Assembly (NCBI GenBank): GCA_963792815.1
Contig: CAWBXR010000001.1
Location: 62,001 to 126,000, forward strand
Origin: JARRPM01 sp963792815
Lineage (GTDB): Bacteria; Pseudomonadota; Gammaproteobacteria; Pseudomonadales; Halieaceae
DNA length: 64,000 nt
Direction: 5' to 3'
The notes beneath the pieces are model-generated. The model searched no databases. It worked only from the letters and a program-made list of their open reading frames with translations, and was not told the DNA's origin. Below, one piece after another: positions 8,962-17,867 of the stretch. Position 1 is the stretch's first letter; each line of letters begins with the position of its first letter. A program made the position numbers and the translations under genes.

Positions 8962-10005
8962 TTAGGCCAGGTAGTGCTCCAGGATACCGCGCCTGGCGAA
9001 CAGTGCCTGGATGCCGGTATTTCCGCCTGCCCCCAGTCGCTGCAGTTCGTCCTGCACATGAAGTCTCGCCAGGTTCAGGCGTTTCTGGGTGCGCGCCCGG
9101 GTGGTGCCGAAGCCGTAGTCGAACTCGTAATATTTCTCACCGGCAAGGCCGGCGGCAATATTGGCCGGCGCCGACTGGTAGTAGCTGCCTTGCAGGTAGT
9201 CCAGCACGATCTGCAGGCTATCCGGTACCCGGTCGTCCGCAGGCCAGGGGGCGAGTTCGCCCTGCCAGTCACTGAAAAAGCGCCCGGTATATTCATGCAG
9301 CATGGCACTGTGTTCCCCCAGCCAGCTTTTCGGCTCCGGGTCGCATATAAAGTGGGCCTTGCTGGCACCGGCCAGGGCGAAATCCGCCAGGCAGGGCCTG
9401 TCGCCCAGTAAAAAGTCGGTACTGGCGAAGTGAATCGCCAGGGCGTCCAGCATATGCCTGAAGTCACCTTGTACGGCAGCGGCCTGGTCTGCTCCTGCGC
9501 CATTAACCTCGCACACGCCCTTACCGAATCCTTCGTACATCATCGGACCGATAGGGGCCAGTTGTTCCAGTTCCGCTTCCGAGAAGGGTTCATCAATGGA
9601 GCGGTCCAGCATCATGTTGGCGCCGAATCTGGGGCCGATCCAGGCGACGTTGTCCGGGTAGCACCAGCGGGAGTGCACGCATACGCGGCCCAGCCAGTGG
9701 TTGAAGGCGTCCTCCAGGATGTAGCAGCACGCGCGCTGCAGCGGTGTTTCGGGTATGACCGCGCGTTCCCTGAAGCGCTCGCTAAGCATGGGCCCGATGG
9801 CGATAGTATCGTGAATGAGCCACTTGTCGGGGGTCATCAGCAGGGGGATGAAGTGGGTACCTGCTTTAGCTTCCAGCTCCGCTTTGCGCTCCTCGGTCTT
9901 GAAACAGTAGCGCCACGGTATCTGCTGGCACCGGAGCTGGGCTTCCAGCTTGCGGGTAAAGAAGCTCATCTCGCTGCCGATGAGTTGGTAGTCGCCTCTG
10001 TACAT
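8962..10005 (-). CDS. Glutathione S-transferase-like protein
   Basis: Starting at ATG 10003-10005, which has AGGAGC 5-10 nt upstream, the protein is 347 residues; a longer reading from 10041 has no such site. The N-terminal half (GSEMSFFTRKLEAQLR, IPWRY, FIPLLMTPDKWLIHDTIAI) is a thioredoxin-like GST domain with the cis-Pro region and the SxxI-type Asp-Thr; the helical C-terminal domain contains DFLLGDRPCLADFALAG. It is longer than ordinary GSTs (200-230), as in a family seen beside acyl-CoA dehydrogenases. It is divergent from the second GST gene at 10160. Glutathione use and substrate are not shown by the sequence. Confidence 0.78.
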   Translation of the reverse strand: MYRGDYQLIGSEMSFFTRKLEAQLRCQQIPWRYCFKTEERKAELEAKAGTHFIPLLMTPDKWLIHDTIAIGPMLSERFRERAVIPETPLQRACCYILEDAFNHWLGRVCVHSRWCYPDNVAWIGPRFGANMMLDRSIDEPFSEAELEQLAPIGPMMYEGFGKGVCEVNGAGADQAAAVQGDFRHMLDALAIHFASTDFLLGDRPCLADFALAGASKAHFICDPEPKSWLGEHSAMLHEYTGRFFSDWQGELAPWPADDRVPDSLQIVLDYLQGSYYQSAPANIAAGLAGEKYYEFDYGFGTTRARTQKRLNLARLHVQDELQRLGAGGNTGIQALFARRGILEHYLA

Positions 10006-10075
10006 GGGGTGCTCCTGTGTGTGGCGCTGGGTGCCGCGCATATACCCGATTTGTTGCAGGGGCAGGCTTACATAA

Positions 10076-10099
10076 TGACAGTAAGTGTGTCAATATGAT
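10076..10099 (+). promoter_or_regulatory. Palindromic operator candidate plus -10 box
   Basis: TGACA (10076-10080), 7 nt, TGTCA (10088-10092), then TATGAT at 10094-10099. The half-sites, spacer length and distance to the -10 box match the site at 626-652. It lies between the divergent GST genes, so one bound repressor could control both. Confidence 0.55.
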
Positions 10100-10159
10100 T
10101 TGGGTAGCGCGAGCGTGTCGCGTCCCGCTAATTGCATTGGAGATAGAGGAGGAGTGGAC

Positions 10160-11200
10160 ATGACGGCACAGCAACCGATCCGTTTGGTGGGTGGCACAGG
10201 CTCGCCTTATACCCAGAAGATGGTGGCGCTGCTGCGCTACCGGCGCGTGCCTTACGCGATTACCTGGGGCCAGCCGGACCAGGCATGTGATGCGCTGGGG
10301 GTGGAGAAGCCGAAGCCGATTTTTATGCCCACGTTCTTTTTTGAGGAAGAGGGCGGCCTTAAGGCCACAACCGACTCCACGCCTATTATCCGCCGTCTGG
10401 AGGAGATGTATCCCGGCCGCTCGGTACTGCCTGAAGACCCTGCACTGGCGTTTATCGACTACCTGATCGAGGATTTTGCCGACGAGTGGTGTACCAAGTA
10501 TATGTTTCATTACCGCTGGTGCCCGCAGGTGGATGCGGATAATGCCGGTACGCTGTTGCCGTTGGGAATGGATGTCAGCCTGCCCAAGGATGCCCACTCA
10601 CAATTCAAGCAGTTTATAGAAGATCGCCAGATCAACCGCCTCTACGTGGTGGGTTCCAATGACACTACCGCACCTGTTATCGACGCCAGTTATCGGCGTT
10701 TCCTGGCCGCTATGGAAAATCACCTGGCCAACCAGAAATTCATGTTGGGCAATCGCCCGGCGGCAGGTGACTTTGGTCTCTATGGCCAGCTCACCCAGTT
10801 GGTGGGTTTCGATCCCACGCCCCGGGCAATCGCCCACGAAGTGTCCCCGCGCACCGTGGCCTGGGTAGATCACATGGAAGACCAGAGTGGGCATGAACCT
10901 AAGGAACAGGACTGGATTGATCTGAACGACCAACCCGAGAGTCTGCGCGGCCTGATGCAGGAGATAGGACGGGTATACGCCCCGGCACAGCTGGCCAACG
11001 CCCGCGCCGTGCAAGCGGGCGAGAAGAACTGGGAGTCCGAAATCGATGGTGCTCGCTGGACCCAGCAGACCTTTCCCTACCAGGCCAAGTGCCTTATGTG
11101 GACCAACGAACGTTACAGGGCTTTGAGTGATGCAGATCGCGCAAATGTCGACACCCTGCTACAGGGTACCGGCGTGGAGACGATGCTTTCCGTCGCGTAA
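10160..11200 (+). CDS. Glutathione S-transferase-like protein
   Basis: 346 residues from ATG 10160 (GGAGGAG 148-154 upstream). The N-terminal thioredoxin-like domain has GGTGSPYTQKMVALLRYR, where SPYTQK takes the place of the redox or GSH-binding CPYC-type loop, and a TTDSTPIIRRLEE segment (the S/T-x-x-I glutathione gamma-glutamyl contact). The C-terminal helical domain includes FMLGNRPAAGDFGLYGQL. It is related in size and layout to the divergent gene at 8962-10005. It is followed 26 nt later by the nitronate-monooxygenase-like gene on the same strand. Possible role in conjugating or isomerising an electrophilic catabolic intermediate (inference). Confidence 0.8.
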   Translation: MTAQQPIRLVGGTGSPYTQKMVALLRYRRVPYAITWGQPDQACDALGVEKPKPIFMPTFFFEEEGGLKATTDSTPIIRRLEEMYPGRSVLPEDPALAFIDYLIEDFADEWCTKYMFHYRWCPQVDADNAGTLLPLGMDVSLPKDAHSQFKQFIEDRQINRLYVVGSNDTTAPVIDASYRRFLAAMENHLANQKFMLGNRPAAGDFGLYGQLTQLVGFDPTPRAIAHEVSPRTVAWVDHMEDQSGHEPKEQDWIDLNDQPESLRGLMQEIGRVYAPAQLANARAVQAGEKNWESEIDGARWTQQTFPYQAKCLMWTNERYRALSDADRANVDTLLQGTGVETMLSVA

Positions 11201-11226
11201 TCAGACACAGGTATTAGAGGTAGAGC

Positions 11227-12177
11227 ATGACCACAGCGCGCCCCATCAAGAACCGCGTCACCGAAATGATGGGTACCGACTACCCTATCATCCAGGCTCC
11301 CATGGGCTGGATTGCCCGCGCCCAACTGGCCTCCGCGGTAAGCAATGCCGGCGGTATGGGAGTTATCGAAACCGCCTCTGGTGAGTTCGACAACATCCGC
11401 AACGAGGTGGCGAAAATGCGCGACCTCACCGACAAGCCCTTTGGCATGAACGTGGCCCTGTCTTACGTCAAAGGCACCGACATTGTCGATTTCGTGATCA
11501 AGCAGGATATAAAATTTGTCACCACCTCATCGGGCAGCCCCAATGTCTGCACACAGGCGTTCCAGGAAGCGGGCATCAAGGTGTTTCACGTTGTGCCTAC
11601 CCTGGATATGGCGCTCAAAGCCATCGACTGCCGCGTGGACGGCCTGGTGGTTGAAGGGGGCGAGGGCGGCGGTTTCAAGAACCCGAGCCCGGTCTCGACC
11701 ATGGTGCTGCTGCCACTGATTCGTTCCCGCACGGATTTACCGATCATAGCTGCCGGGGGTATGTGCGACGGCCTTTCCATGGCTGGTGCTTTTGCCATGG
11801 GCGCCGAGGGTGTGCAGATGGGTACCCGTATGCTCAGTAGTTCTGACTCGCCAGTGCACAACAACTGGAAGCAGGCGGTGGTGGCGGCGAAGGAAACAGA
11901 TACGGTGTTTCTCAACCAACAATCGCGTCCCGCTCTGCGTGCACTGCGCACGAAGCGTACTGAAATGCTGGAACCGCTAGGTGCGTTCAACGCCATGGAA
12001 CACCTGGCGGGGATACCCGAGCTCTATTTCGGCGGGGATATGGAGGCGGCGATTCCGCTGTCAGGCCAGGTGGCGGGGCGTATCGATAACGTAAAGAGCG
12101 CAGCCGATATCGTGCAGGATACGGTGAATGAATTTTACCAGGCGGTGAAGGGATTGACCTGCCGCTATATAGACTGA
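11227..12177 (+). CDS. Nitronate monooxygenase-type FMN protein
   Basis: 316 residues. YPIIQAPMGWIA (19-30) near the N-terminus, VVEGGEGGGF, and IIAAGGMCDG followed by AFAMGAEGVQMGTRML are the FMN phosphate and barrel segments of the 2-nitropropane dioxygenase/nitronate monooxygenase family (TIM barrel). Members oxidise alkyl nitronates, and related enoyl reductases share the fold, so the true substrate is open. ATG 11227 follows AGAGGTAGAGC. It sits between a GST gene and an acyl-CoA dehydrogenase gene with short gaps (26 and 11 nt), consistent with one operon. Confidence 0.85.
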   Translation: MTTARPIKNRVTEMMGTDYPIIQAPMGWIARAQLASAVSNAGGMGVIETASGEFDNIRNEVAKMRDLTDKPFGMNVALSYVKGTDIVDFVIKQDIKFVTTSSGSPNVCTQAFQEAGIKVFHVVPTLDMALKAIDCRVDGLVVEGGEGGGFKNPSPVSTMVLLPLIRSRTDLPIIAAGGMCDGLSMAGAFAMGAEGVQMGTRMLSSSDSPVHNNWKQAVVAAKETDTVFLNQQSRPALRALRTKRTEMLEPLGAFNAMEHLAGIPELYFGGDMEAAIPLSGQVAGRIDNVKSAADIVQDTVNEFYQAVKGLTCRYID

Positions 12178-12188
12178 GGAAAGCGAAC

Positions 12189-13403
12189 ATGGGATTTGAA
12201 ACAAGCGAAAAAGTGATGGCTCTAAACGCCAAACTGGAAGTATTCATGAAGGAGCATATCTATCCCCGTGAACACGACTGGAACGAATGGACGCTTAACC
12301 AGGACAATCTCTGGGAGACGCCGCCCTGGTTTGACGAGCTGCGTGAGTTGGCCAGGGCTGAGGGCCTGTGGAACCTGTTCCTACCTCACGAGTATGAGCC
12401 CTGGAGCCCGGGCCTCACTAATGTAGAAATAGCCCCGCTGTTCGAGACCATGAGCAAGGTCACCTGGGCCCAGGCAGTATTTAACTGTAACGCACCGGAC
12501 CGCGGCAATATGGAAGTGCTGGCCAAATACGGGACGCGGGAGCAACAGGAGCAGTGGTTGAAACCCCTTCTTGCGGGCGAAATTCGCAGCGCCTACGCCA
12601 TGACCGAACCCCAGGTGGCCTCTTCCGATGCCACCAATATGGAGCTGGAGATAGTCCGCGACGGCGATGAATATGTGTTGAACGGGCGCAAGTGGTGGAC
12701 CACCAATGCGATTAACCCGCGCTGTAAAATCATGCTGGTGATGGGTAAATCCAACCCGGAGAATGAACGTCACCGCCAGCACTCCACTATTTTAGTGCCC
12801 CGCGACACCCCCGGGGTGAAACTGGTGCGGGAGCTGCGTGTATTCGACAATCTCCACTCACCCGGCGGTGAAGCGGAATTCCTTTTCGACAATGTCCGGG
12901 TGCCGGTGAGCAATATGATTAAAGGTGAGGGCTGCGGCTTCGAAATAGCCCAGGGCCGGCTCGGTCCCGGCCGATTCCAATATGCCATGGGCCTGGTGGG
13001 TCTGGCCCAGCGTTGCCTGGAACTGATGTGCGCGCGTGCAGACGAACGCGTTGCTTTCGGCGAGAAGCTGATCAAGAAAACCAGCGTACAGCATGAGATC
13101 GCCCGCTGCCGCTGTGATATAGAGCAGGCCCGGCTGTTGACCCAGCAGGCCGCTCACGTGATGGACACCCGGGGCATGAAAGCGGCGATTCCCTATATTT
13201 CGATGGTTAAGATCGTCGCGCCCAATATGGCACAACAGGTTGCAGACCGCGCCATGCAGGTATTTGGCGGTATGGGCGTGTGCCAGGACACCTTGATTCC
13301 CGAGGTGTTTACCCTGGCGCGATTCTCGCGTATCGCCGATGGCCCGGACGAGGTGCACATGTCCCAGCTGGGCAAGCTTACTGCCCGTGAACTGAACGCG
13401 TGA
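12189..13403 (+). CDS. Acyl-CoA dehydrogenase (intact)
   Basis: 404 residues in one frame. MTEPQVASSDATN (138-150) is the FAD-binding loop in the form found in the ACAD10/11-like branch, and VFGGMGVCQDTLIPE is the C-terminal domain motif. It should oxidise a fatty or aryl-alkyl acyl-CoA with FAD and pass electrons to ETF. The gene starts 11 nt after the nitronate-monooxygenase-like gene (GGAAAGCGAAC before ATG). Unlike the pair at 1844-4220 it has no frameshift, so it may be the working dehydrogenase of the region. Confidence 0.92.
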   Translation: MGFETSEKVMALNAKLEVFMKEHIYPREHDWNEWTLNQDNLWETPPWFDELRELARAEGLWNLFLPHEYEPWSPGLTNVEIAPLFETMSKVTWAQAVFNCNAPDRGNMEVLAKYGTREQQEQWLKPLLAGEIRSAYAMTEPQVASSDATNMELEIVRDGDEYVLNGRKWWTTNAINPRCKIMLVMGKSNPENERHRQHSTILVPRDTPGVKLVRELRVFDNLHSPGGEAEFLFDNVRVPVSNMIKGEGCGFEIAQGRLGPGRFQYAMGLVGLAQRCLELMCARADERVAFGEKLIKKTSVQHEIARCRCDIEQARLLTQQAAHVMDTRGMKAAIPYISMVKIVAPNMAQQVADRAMQVFGGMGVCQDTLIPEVFTLARFSRIADGPDEVHMSQLGKLTARELNA

Positions 13404-13795
13404 AACGGGTGGAGTGGACTGTGAAATTTGGCCGTATTTTTGTTGTTGCCGCATTCCTGGCGGCGCCCTGTGCGTTCGCCGGGGATATCTCAGGTTTCTG
13501 GAAACATACCGACGAGCCTGGCTGGATCGAGATAAATCTCGATGAGGGCAAGGGCACCTTGGTTCGGAACGACGCGTTTCCGGATCGGGTTGGCAGGGAG
13601 ATTCTAAAAGACCTGGAGACAGATGGTTCGGAGCGGGGGCTATGGACAGGGCAGTTCTATGCCGAGAAGCTGGGCGAGTACAAAGACGGGGAAATCACCC
13701 TGGATGAACGCGATCTCATGACTATCAAGGTCAAGGTGGGCTTTATGAGTCGCACCGTCGAATGGCAGCGTGTGGAAGCAGTTCCTGCGAACTAA
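13400..13795 (+). CDS. Secreted DUF2147-like protein
   Basis: The frame opens with GTG 13400 overlapping the preceding stop, but a start at GTG 13421 gives a clean signal peptide (MKFGRIFVVAAFLAAPCAFA then GDISG), so the true start is probably 13421. The mature part has GFWKHTDEPGWIEINLDEGKG at its start, with a repeated Gly-Trp pattern and IKVKVGFMSRTVEWQRV at the end, in the style of small DUF2147 periplasmic proteins. About 124 residues. Role unknown; its position behind an acyl-CoA dehydrogenase repeats in lipid clusters (recollection, not tested here). Confidence 0.6.
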   Translation: MKRVEWTVKFGRIFVVAAFLAAPCAFAGDISGFWKHTDEPGWIEINLDEGKGTLVRNDAFPDRVGREILKDLETDGSERGLWTGQFYAEKLGEYKDGEITLDERDLMTIKVKVGFMSRTVEWQRVEAVPAN

Positions 13796-13835
13796 ACACA
13801 AGAATCTGGTTAACTGATTCGATAATTCCAGCTTG

Positions 13836-14658
13836 AAACGAGCAGAGGGCTTGAGGCTGCGCCAAAATCAACAACCTCCTGGGAGGAAAAAGACCGTTAT
13901 CTGCGCAGTACCAGTCATGCAAGTTTCCTGCGTGACCGGGTCGGGCTTTCTCCGGCTGGCTGCACGTTCACCGAGCCCTACCTGAGCGCAATTTTTGGCG
14001 TTGGCATAGAGAGCGTGTCAATCATGGAAGCGCCAGGCCTCGGGGCACCGGGTATGAACGCACTGGGGTTACCAGACTCTTTGACGCAACCGGAAGAAAC
14101 AGAAGACCCTAACCAGTACCGCTACCCGATGTTTCCCGATGGCAATGCTTCAGTAGCGCGGCTGTTAGTGCGAAAACTGATTCCCGAAGTGGCGCCGGGG
14201 AATACCATGCAGGACCTTGTCACTACGCGGTTTGATTATTCTCAGCTCGATCGTGACAGTTCGCCTGTACGAATTCGATTGAGCAGTACTGCGGTCAATG
14301 TCGCCAATCGAAGCGATGACGAGGTTGACGTCGGCTATGCAGACATAGACTGTTAACGACATCGTTTGCCGACTATGAGCAGGCTATCCGTAAGCAATTG
14401 ACCGGTATGTTTGGTCGCTACGGTTTTGATGCGGATCGCGACATCGAGTCCGTTACCATAAACCGCTGCTCACACGGTTATGACTAGGAATACATGGATA
14501 TGTATGACCCTGATTGGGAAGAGGGGCGGGCACCCCATGAGCTGTGTCCCAAGCCTATTGGTCGTATCAGCATTGCCAATTCTGACTCTGAGGCTTATGC
14601 CTATGTACAGGCTGCAATCGATGCGGCTGTTCGAGCGGTGGACGAAGTAGTGGCGTGA
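13836..14658 (+). pseudogene. Relic of Tat-type FAD oxidoreductase
   Basis: Two blocks match the intact protein at 33147-35048. Block 1 (to 14356) has YPMFPDGNASVARL, KLIPEVAP and FDYSQLDRDSSPVRIRLSST, against DYPVAMFPDGNASVARL, LIPTVAP and FDYDQLDRPGHSVRLRLNST. Block 2 (14362-14658) has SFADYEQAIRKQL, INRCSHGYD and APHEL. The N-terminal FAD-binding half is absent, roughly 160 residues between the blocks are deleted, and an in-frame TAG (14486-14488) separates HGYD from EYMDMYDPDWEEG. It is clearly dead. It is related to, not a recent copy of, the intact gene, as many positions differ. Confidence 0.8.
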
Positions 14659-14777
14659 GTGTTCTGTCACACAGGGTTTTCAACGGATGGTCGCTGTTCT
14701 GGTTGATTGGGCTGTTGACCTTCGCGGCGAACCCTTTGCGACGAATAAAGCTGGACGATAAAGCGGCCGGGAAATAA
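14655..14777 (+). CDS. Possible 40-residue membrane peptide
   Basis: GTG 14655 overlaps the stop of the relic oxidoreductase. The 40 codons include a hydrophobic centre (WSLFWLIGLLTFAA) and a basic end. It could be a remnant or a real small protein that once followed the oxidoreductase. There is no clear ribosome binding site. The rest of 14778-14943 shows no gene. Confidence 0.2.
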   Translation: MSVLSHRVFNGWSLFWLIGLLTFAANPLRRIKLDDKAAGK

Positions 14778-14943
14778 TGCGCGCTATGCCGGCCGAGCGC
14801 GGTAATGCCTGCGCTGGCAGCTTATCGACAAGCCTCTGAAATCATTGATGAATTTCCGATTCGCCAGCCGCAGGTACATCTTGATGAGGCTTCACTTGGC
14901 GGTAACGCGTATACTCCCCGGACTAACATTGACGGAGAGTGAC

Positions 14944-16503
14944 ATGGATCATTTAAGCGGGCTGGACGCAGCATTCCTGCATTTGGAAACGCCGGAGACA
15001 CCACTGCATGTCGGCAGCTTGAGCATGTATGAGTTGCCACCGCAGTACAAAGGCGATTTTGTTGCCGACGTGGGCAAGCACATACAGAGCCGCCTGCACC
15101 TGGCACCCATTTTTCAGCGCAAGCTGGTCAATATGCCATTTGATCTTGCCAACCCGGTGTGGGTGATTGATGAACACCTGGATATTGAGCACCACATCCG
15201 CCATGTGATCGTACCGCCGCCGGCGACGCGGGCGCAGGTGGATCGCCTGGTATCGCGAATCCACTCCAGCTTGCTCGACCGATCCCGCCCACTGTGGGAA
15301 ATGTACGTGCTTGATGGCCTGCCCACACCGCCCGATGCACCCAAGGGAACGCGCTACGTTGGGCTCTATAGCAAATTTCATCACGCCGGACTGGATGGCA
15401 TGGGTGGCCAGGTTTTGATGCAGGCCATTATGGATACCACGCCAGAGCCACGCGTTGTGCGTCCCCCCAAAATACGCCGCCCGAGCTCGGGTGATCATTT
15501 CGGAATCGCCGAGCTTGCCAGCTCCGGTGCGAAGCATAATCTGCTCCAGACCATAAAGCTGGTGAAAACGCTTCCCGGTCTGGTGGCATCAGCGCGCCGG
15601 GCCATTCGCCCGGCAAAAGTGGCTGACGGCAGTGAAACCGCGACTGAGAAGACGCGCTGGCTCGCCCCGCGCACTCCGCTCAATGTGGCGATAACCAACC
15701 AGCGCAGCTTTGCTCGATTCTCGATCCCGATAGCTGAGGTCAAGGAAATCACCGCGATAAACAAAGTCAGCCTGAATGATGTGGTGATGGGGATATCGTC
15801 AGCCGGAATGACGCGCTACCTGAAAGACATGGATTGCAATCCGACCAGTTCGCTTCTGGCGGCCGTGCCTGTCAGCCTTCGCCCCGAGGGCAATACCGAT
15901 ATGACCAACCAGGTCTCCATGGCGCGCATGAGTCTGGCCAGCACCGTTAAAGACCCGATTGAACGACTCCATGCGATACGCGCGTCGAGCGCCGGCGTTA
16001 AGACTGCAGTCAATGAAATGAAGACCTTGCTGCCCACTGATTTTCCGTCAATCGGCGCACCGTGGCTGTTCAGCGCATTGGCCAATATCTTCGCCCGTTC
16101 GCGACTGGCGAATTCCATGCCGGCATTTGCTAATGTCGTGATATCAAACGTACCGGGCCCGAACATCACCTTGTACTTTGCCGGGGCGAAACAAATCAGT
16201 ACCTACCCGGTTTCAATTCCCTATCACGGTATTGCACTCAATATCACGTTGCAGAGCTATAACGGCTGGCTGGACTTTGGCCTGATTGGTTGTCATCGGG
16301 TAATGCCGGATATCGCTAATCTGGCCAAGTATATGCAGGCCGCCCATGTAGAGCTTCTGGAGCGCAGTCGCGAGCTGGTGGCCGCACCCGCCAAAACACC
16401 AGAAAAAAAGCAGGCTAAAAAGCAAGCCAAAGCGCCTGCGAAAAAGCGCAAGCCGGCCGCCAGGGCACGTAAACCGGCAGCCCGGAAAAAGGCTGCTAAA
16501 TAA
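14944..16503 (+). CDS. Wax ester synthase / diacylglycerol acyltransferase
   Basis: 519 residues from ATG 14944 (preceded by GGAGAGTGAC). MDHLSGLDAAFLHLETPETPLHVG is the characteristic start, HHAGLDG (146-152) is the HHxxxDG acyltransferase active site, and NVVISNVPGP is the C-terminal family motif. It makes wax esters or triacylglycerols from acyl-CoA, a storage sink beside acyl-CoA-producing genes. The last 40 or so residues are unusual: lysine/alanine/proline-rich repeats (KKQAKKQAKAPAKKRK, ARKPAARKKAAK) resembling histone H1 or PHA-granule phasin tails. The following hydrolase gene begins 19 nt later. Confidence 0.93.
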   Translation: MDHLSGLDAAFLHLETPETPLHVGSLSMYELPPQYKGDFVADVGKHIQSRLHLAPIFQRKLVNMPFDLANPVWVIDEHLDIEHHIRHVIVPPPATRAQVDRLVSRIHSSLLDRSRPLWEMYVLDGLPTPPDAPKGTRYVGLYSKFHHAGLDGMGGQVLMQAIMDTTPEPRVVRPPKIRRPSSGDHFGIAELASSGAKHNLLQTIKLVKTLPGLVASARRAIRPAKVADGSETATEKTRWLAPRTPLNVAITNQRSFARFSIPIAEVKEITAINKVSLNDVVMGISSAGMTRYLKDMDCNPTSSLLAAVPVSLRPEGNTDMTNQVSMARMSLASTVKDPIERLHAIRASSAGVKTAVNEMKTLLPTDFPSIGAPWLFSALANIFARSRLANSMPAFANVVISNVPGPNITLYFAGAKQISTYPVSIPYHGIALNITLQSYNGWLDFGLIGCHRVMPDIANLAKYMQAAHVELLERSRELVAAPAKTPEKKQAKKQAKAPAKKRKPAARARKPAARKKAAK

Positions 16504-16522
16504 CTGAAGATCAGGAAAGACT

Positions 16523-17794
16523 ATGCAGTGCAATGGAGTCGTCGCGCCAGGATTTGAGTCAGTCAGGCGACTGTACGAGCAGCAGATGCATACCATGGCG
16601 GAGGAAAGCACCCAACTCTGCGTTTACCATCGCGGCGAGAAGGTCGTGGATTTATGGGCGTCGGAGGCAGCTGATGGCAGCTTCTGCGCTGACTCCCTGG
16701 TGAATGTATTCAGTAGTGGTAAAAGCCTCGAGGCCATCGCCATGGCGGTGCTGGTGAGTAAAGGTTTGCTGCGTTATGACGCCCGAATCACCGAATATTG
16801 GCCTGAGTTTGGCGCCAATGGCAAGGAGGGGCTGACAATTGCCGACCTCATGCGGCACGAGGCGGGGCTTGCCAACTTCGATACCTCCCTCGATATGGAA
16901 GATTTGTTTACCGACAACATCAAGGCCAATGCCGTGGGCCGCCGTATCGAGGAGCATGCCCAGTCCTATCGCGACGAGAGTGTTGGCAAGCGGGAGTATC
17001 ATGCCCTTACCCGCGGCTGGATTGTGAACGAGGTGTTTCGGCGTGTTGATCCGCAAGGGCGCACCATCGGCGAGTTCCTCCGGGAAGACATCAGCCAGCC
17101 GCTGGTCGCAGATGTGGTCATTGGCGTTAAAGAGCAGGACCTGGGGCGCATCGCCAAAGTCTCGCCGCTGGGTTTTGGCTTTCAGTTCCTCCAGAGCCTG
17201 AAGCCAAAATTTCTTGGCCGGCGCATCGTGCACAACGTCTTCCAGATACTCGGCAGACTTGCCAGGATTGTGCCCGGCATCCTCAAAGCAAGAAAATCAC
17301 GCACCCCGTCGCCTTTTACCGGTTTCGGGGTTATGGACTTTTTTAATGAGCCCGAATTTGCCCGGGGCGAAACCCCCTCTGCCAACGCCACCTGTTCCGC
17401 CCGGGGACTCGCGAAGGTAGGTGCTATGGTGGCGGCCGGTGGCCGCTGGGAAGGCCGGGAGTATCTGAACGAGCATGCCTGGTCAGCACTGCATGCCAAT
17501 CCGCTGAAGGCGGACATGGGGGGCATAATGACCACCCGTTTTACCCAGGGCGGCGTGGACAGCTTCACAGTCTGCGGCCCAGGCAGTAGCCGGCTTGAGT
17601 ATGACTTTAACAGCGGCAGGGAAGGGTACTACGGGTGGATGGGTTTCGGTGGGTCCATATTCCAGTGGCACCCACAACTGGAAATTGGTTTCGCGTTTGT
17701 TCCCACCTCGCTGCACGTGCTGGACCTGTTGAACGAGCGCGGCAAGCTTTATCAGGCTGAAGTAGTAAAATGCGTCGCCGCACTCGGTCGATAA
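16523..17794 (+). CDS. Serine beta-lactamase-like hydrolase (esterase class)
   Basis: 423 residues. VFSSGKS provides the SxxK catalytic pair (Ser64, Lys67), and YHALTRG near residue 155 is the Tyr element of class C/EstB-type enzymes. The C-terminal GYYGWMGFGGS segment replaces KTG. No signal peptide is seen, so it is probably cytoplasmic. Members act as esterases or lactonases on small esters rather than as true beta-lactamases. It starts 19 nt after the wax ester synthase, and cotranscription suggests a role in ester or lipid turnover (inference). Confidence 0.85.
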   Translation: MQCNGVVAPGFESVRRLYEQQMHTMAEESTQLCVYHRGEKVVDLWASEAADGSFCADSLVNVFSSGKSLEAIAMAVLVSKGLLRYDARITEYWPEFGANGKEGLTIADLMRHEAGLANFDTSLDMEDLFTDNIKANAVGRRIEEHAQSYRDESVGKREYHALTRGWIVNEVFRRVDPQGRTIGEFLREDISQPLVADVVIGVKEQDLGRIAKVSPLGFGFQFLQSLKPKFLGRRIVHNVFQILGRLARIVPGILKARKSRTPSPFTGFGVMDFFNEPEFARGETPSANATCSARGLAKVGAMVAAGGRWEGREYLNEHAWSALHANPLKADMGGIMTTRFTQGGVDSFTVCGPGSSRLEYDFNSGREGYYGWMGFGGSIFQWHPQLEIGFAFVPTSLHVLDLLNERGKLYQAEVVKCVAALGR

Positions 17795-17844
17795 TAGTGT
17801 CCTGGATGGTCGATTTCGACGCGGAACTGGTCGCCCTGTGGCAC

Positions 17845-17863
17845 CCTGTCCCTGGCGAATTCC
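17845..17863. repeat. 19-bp repeat, copy 1 (IS-end candidate)
   Basis: CCTGTCCCTGGCGAATTCC lies 4 nt beyond the stop codon of the transposase remnant and recurs exactly at 19658-19676 in the same orientation. The position fits the terminal sequence of the same insertion sequence. Confidence 0.5.
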
Positions 17864-17867
17864 AATG

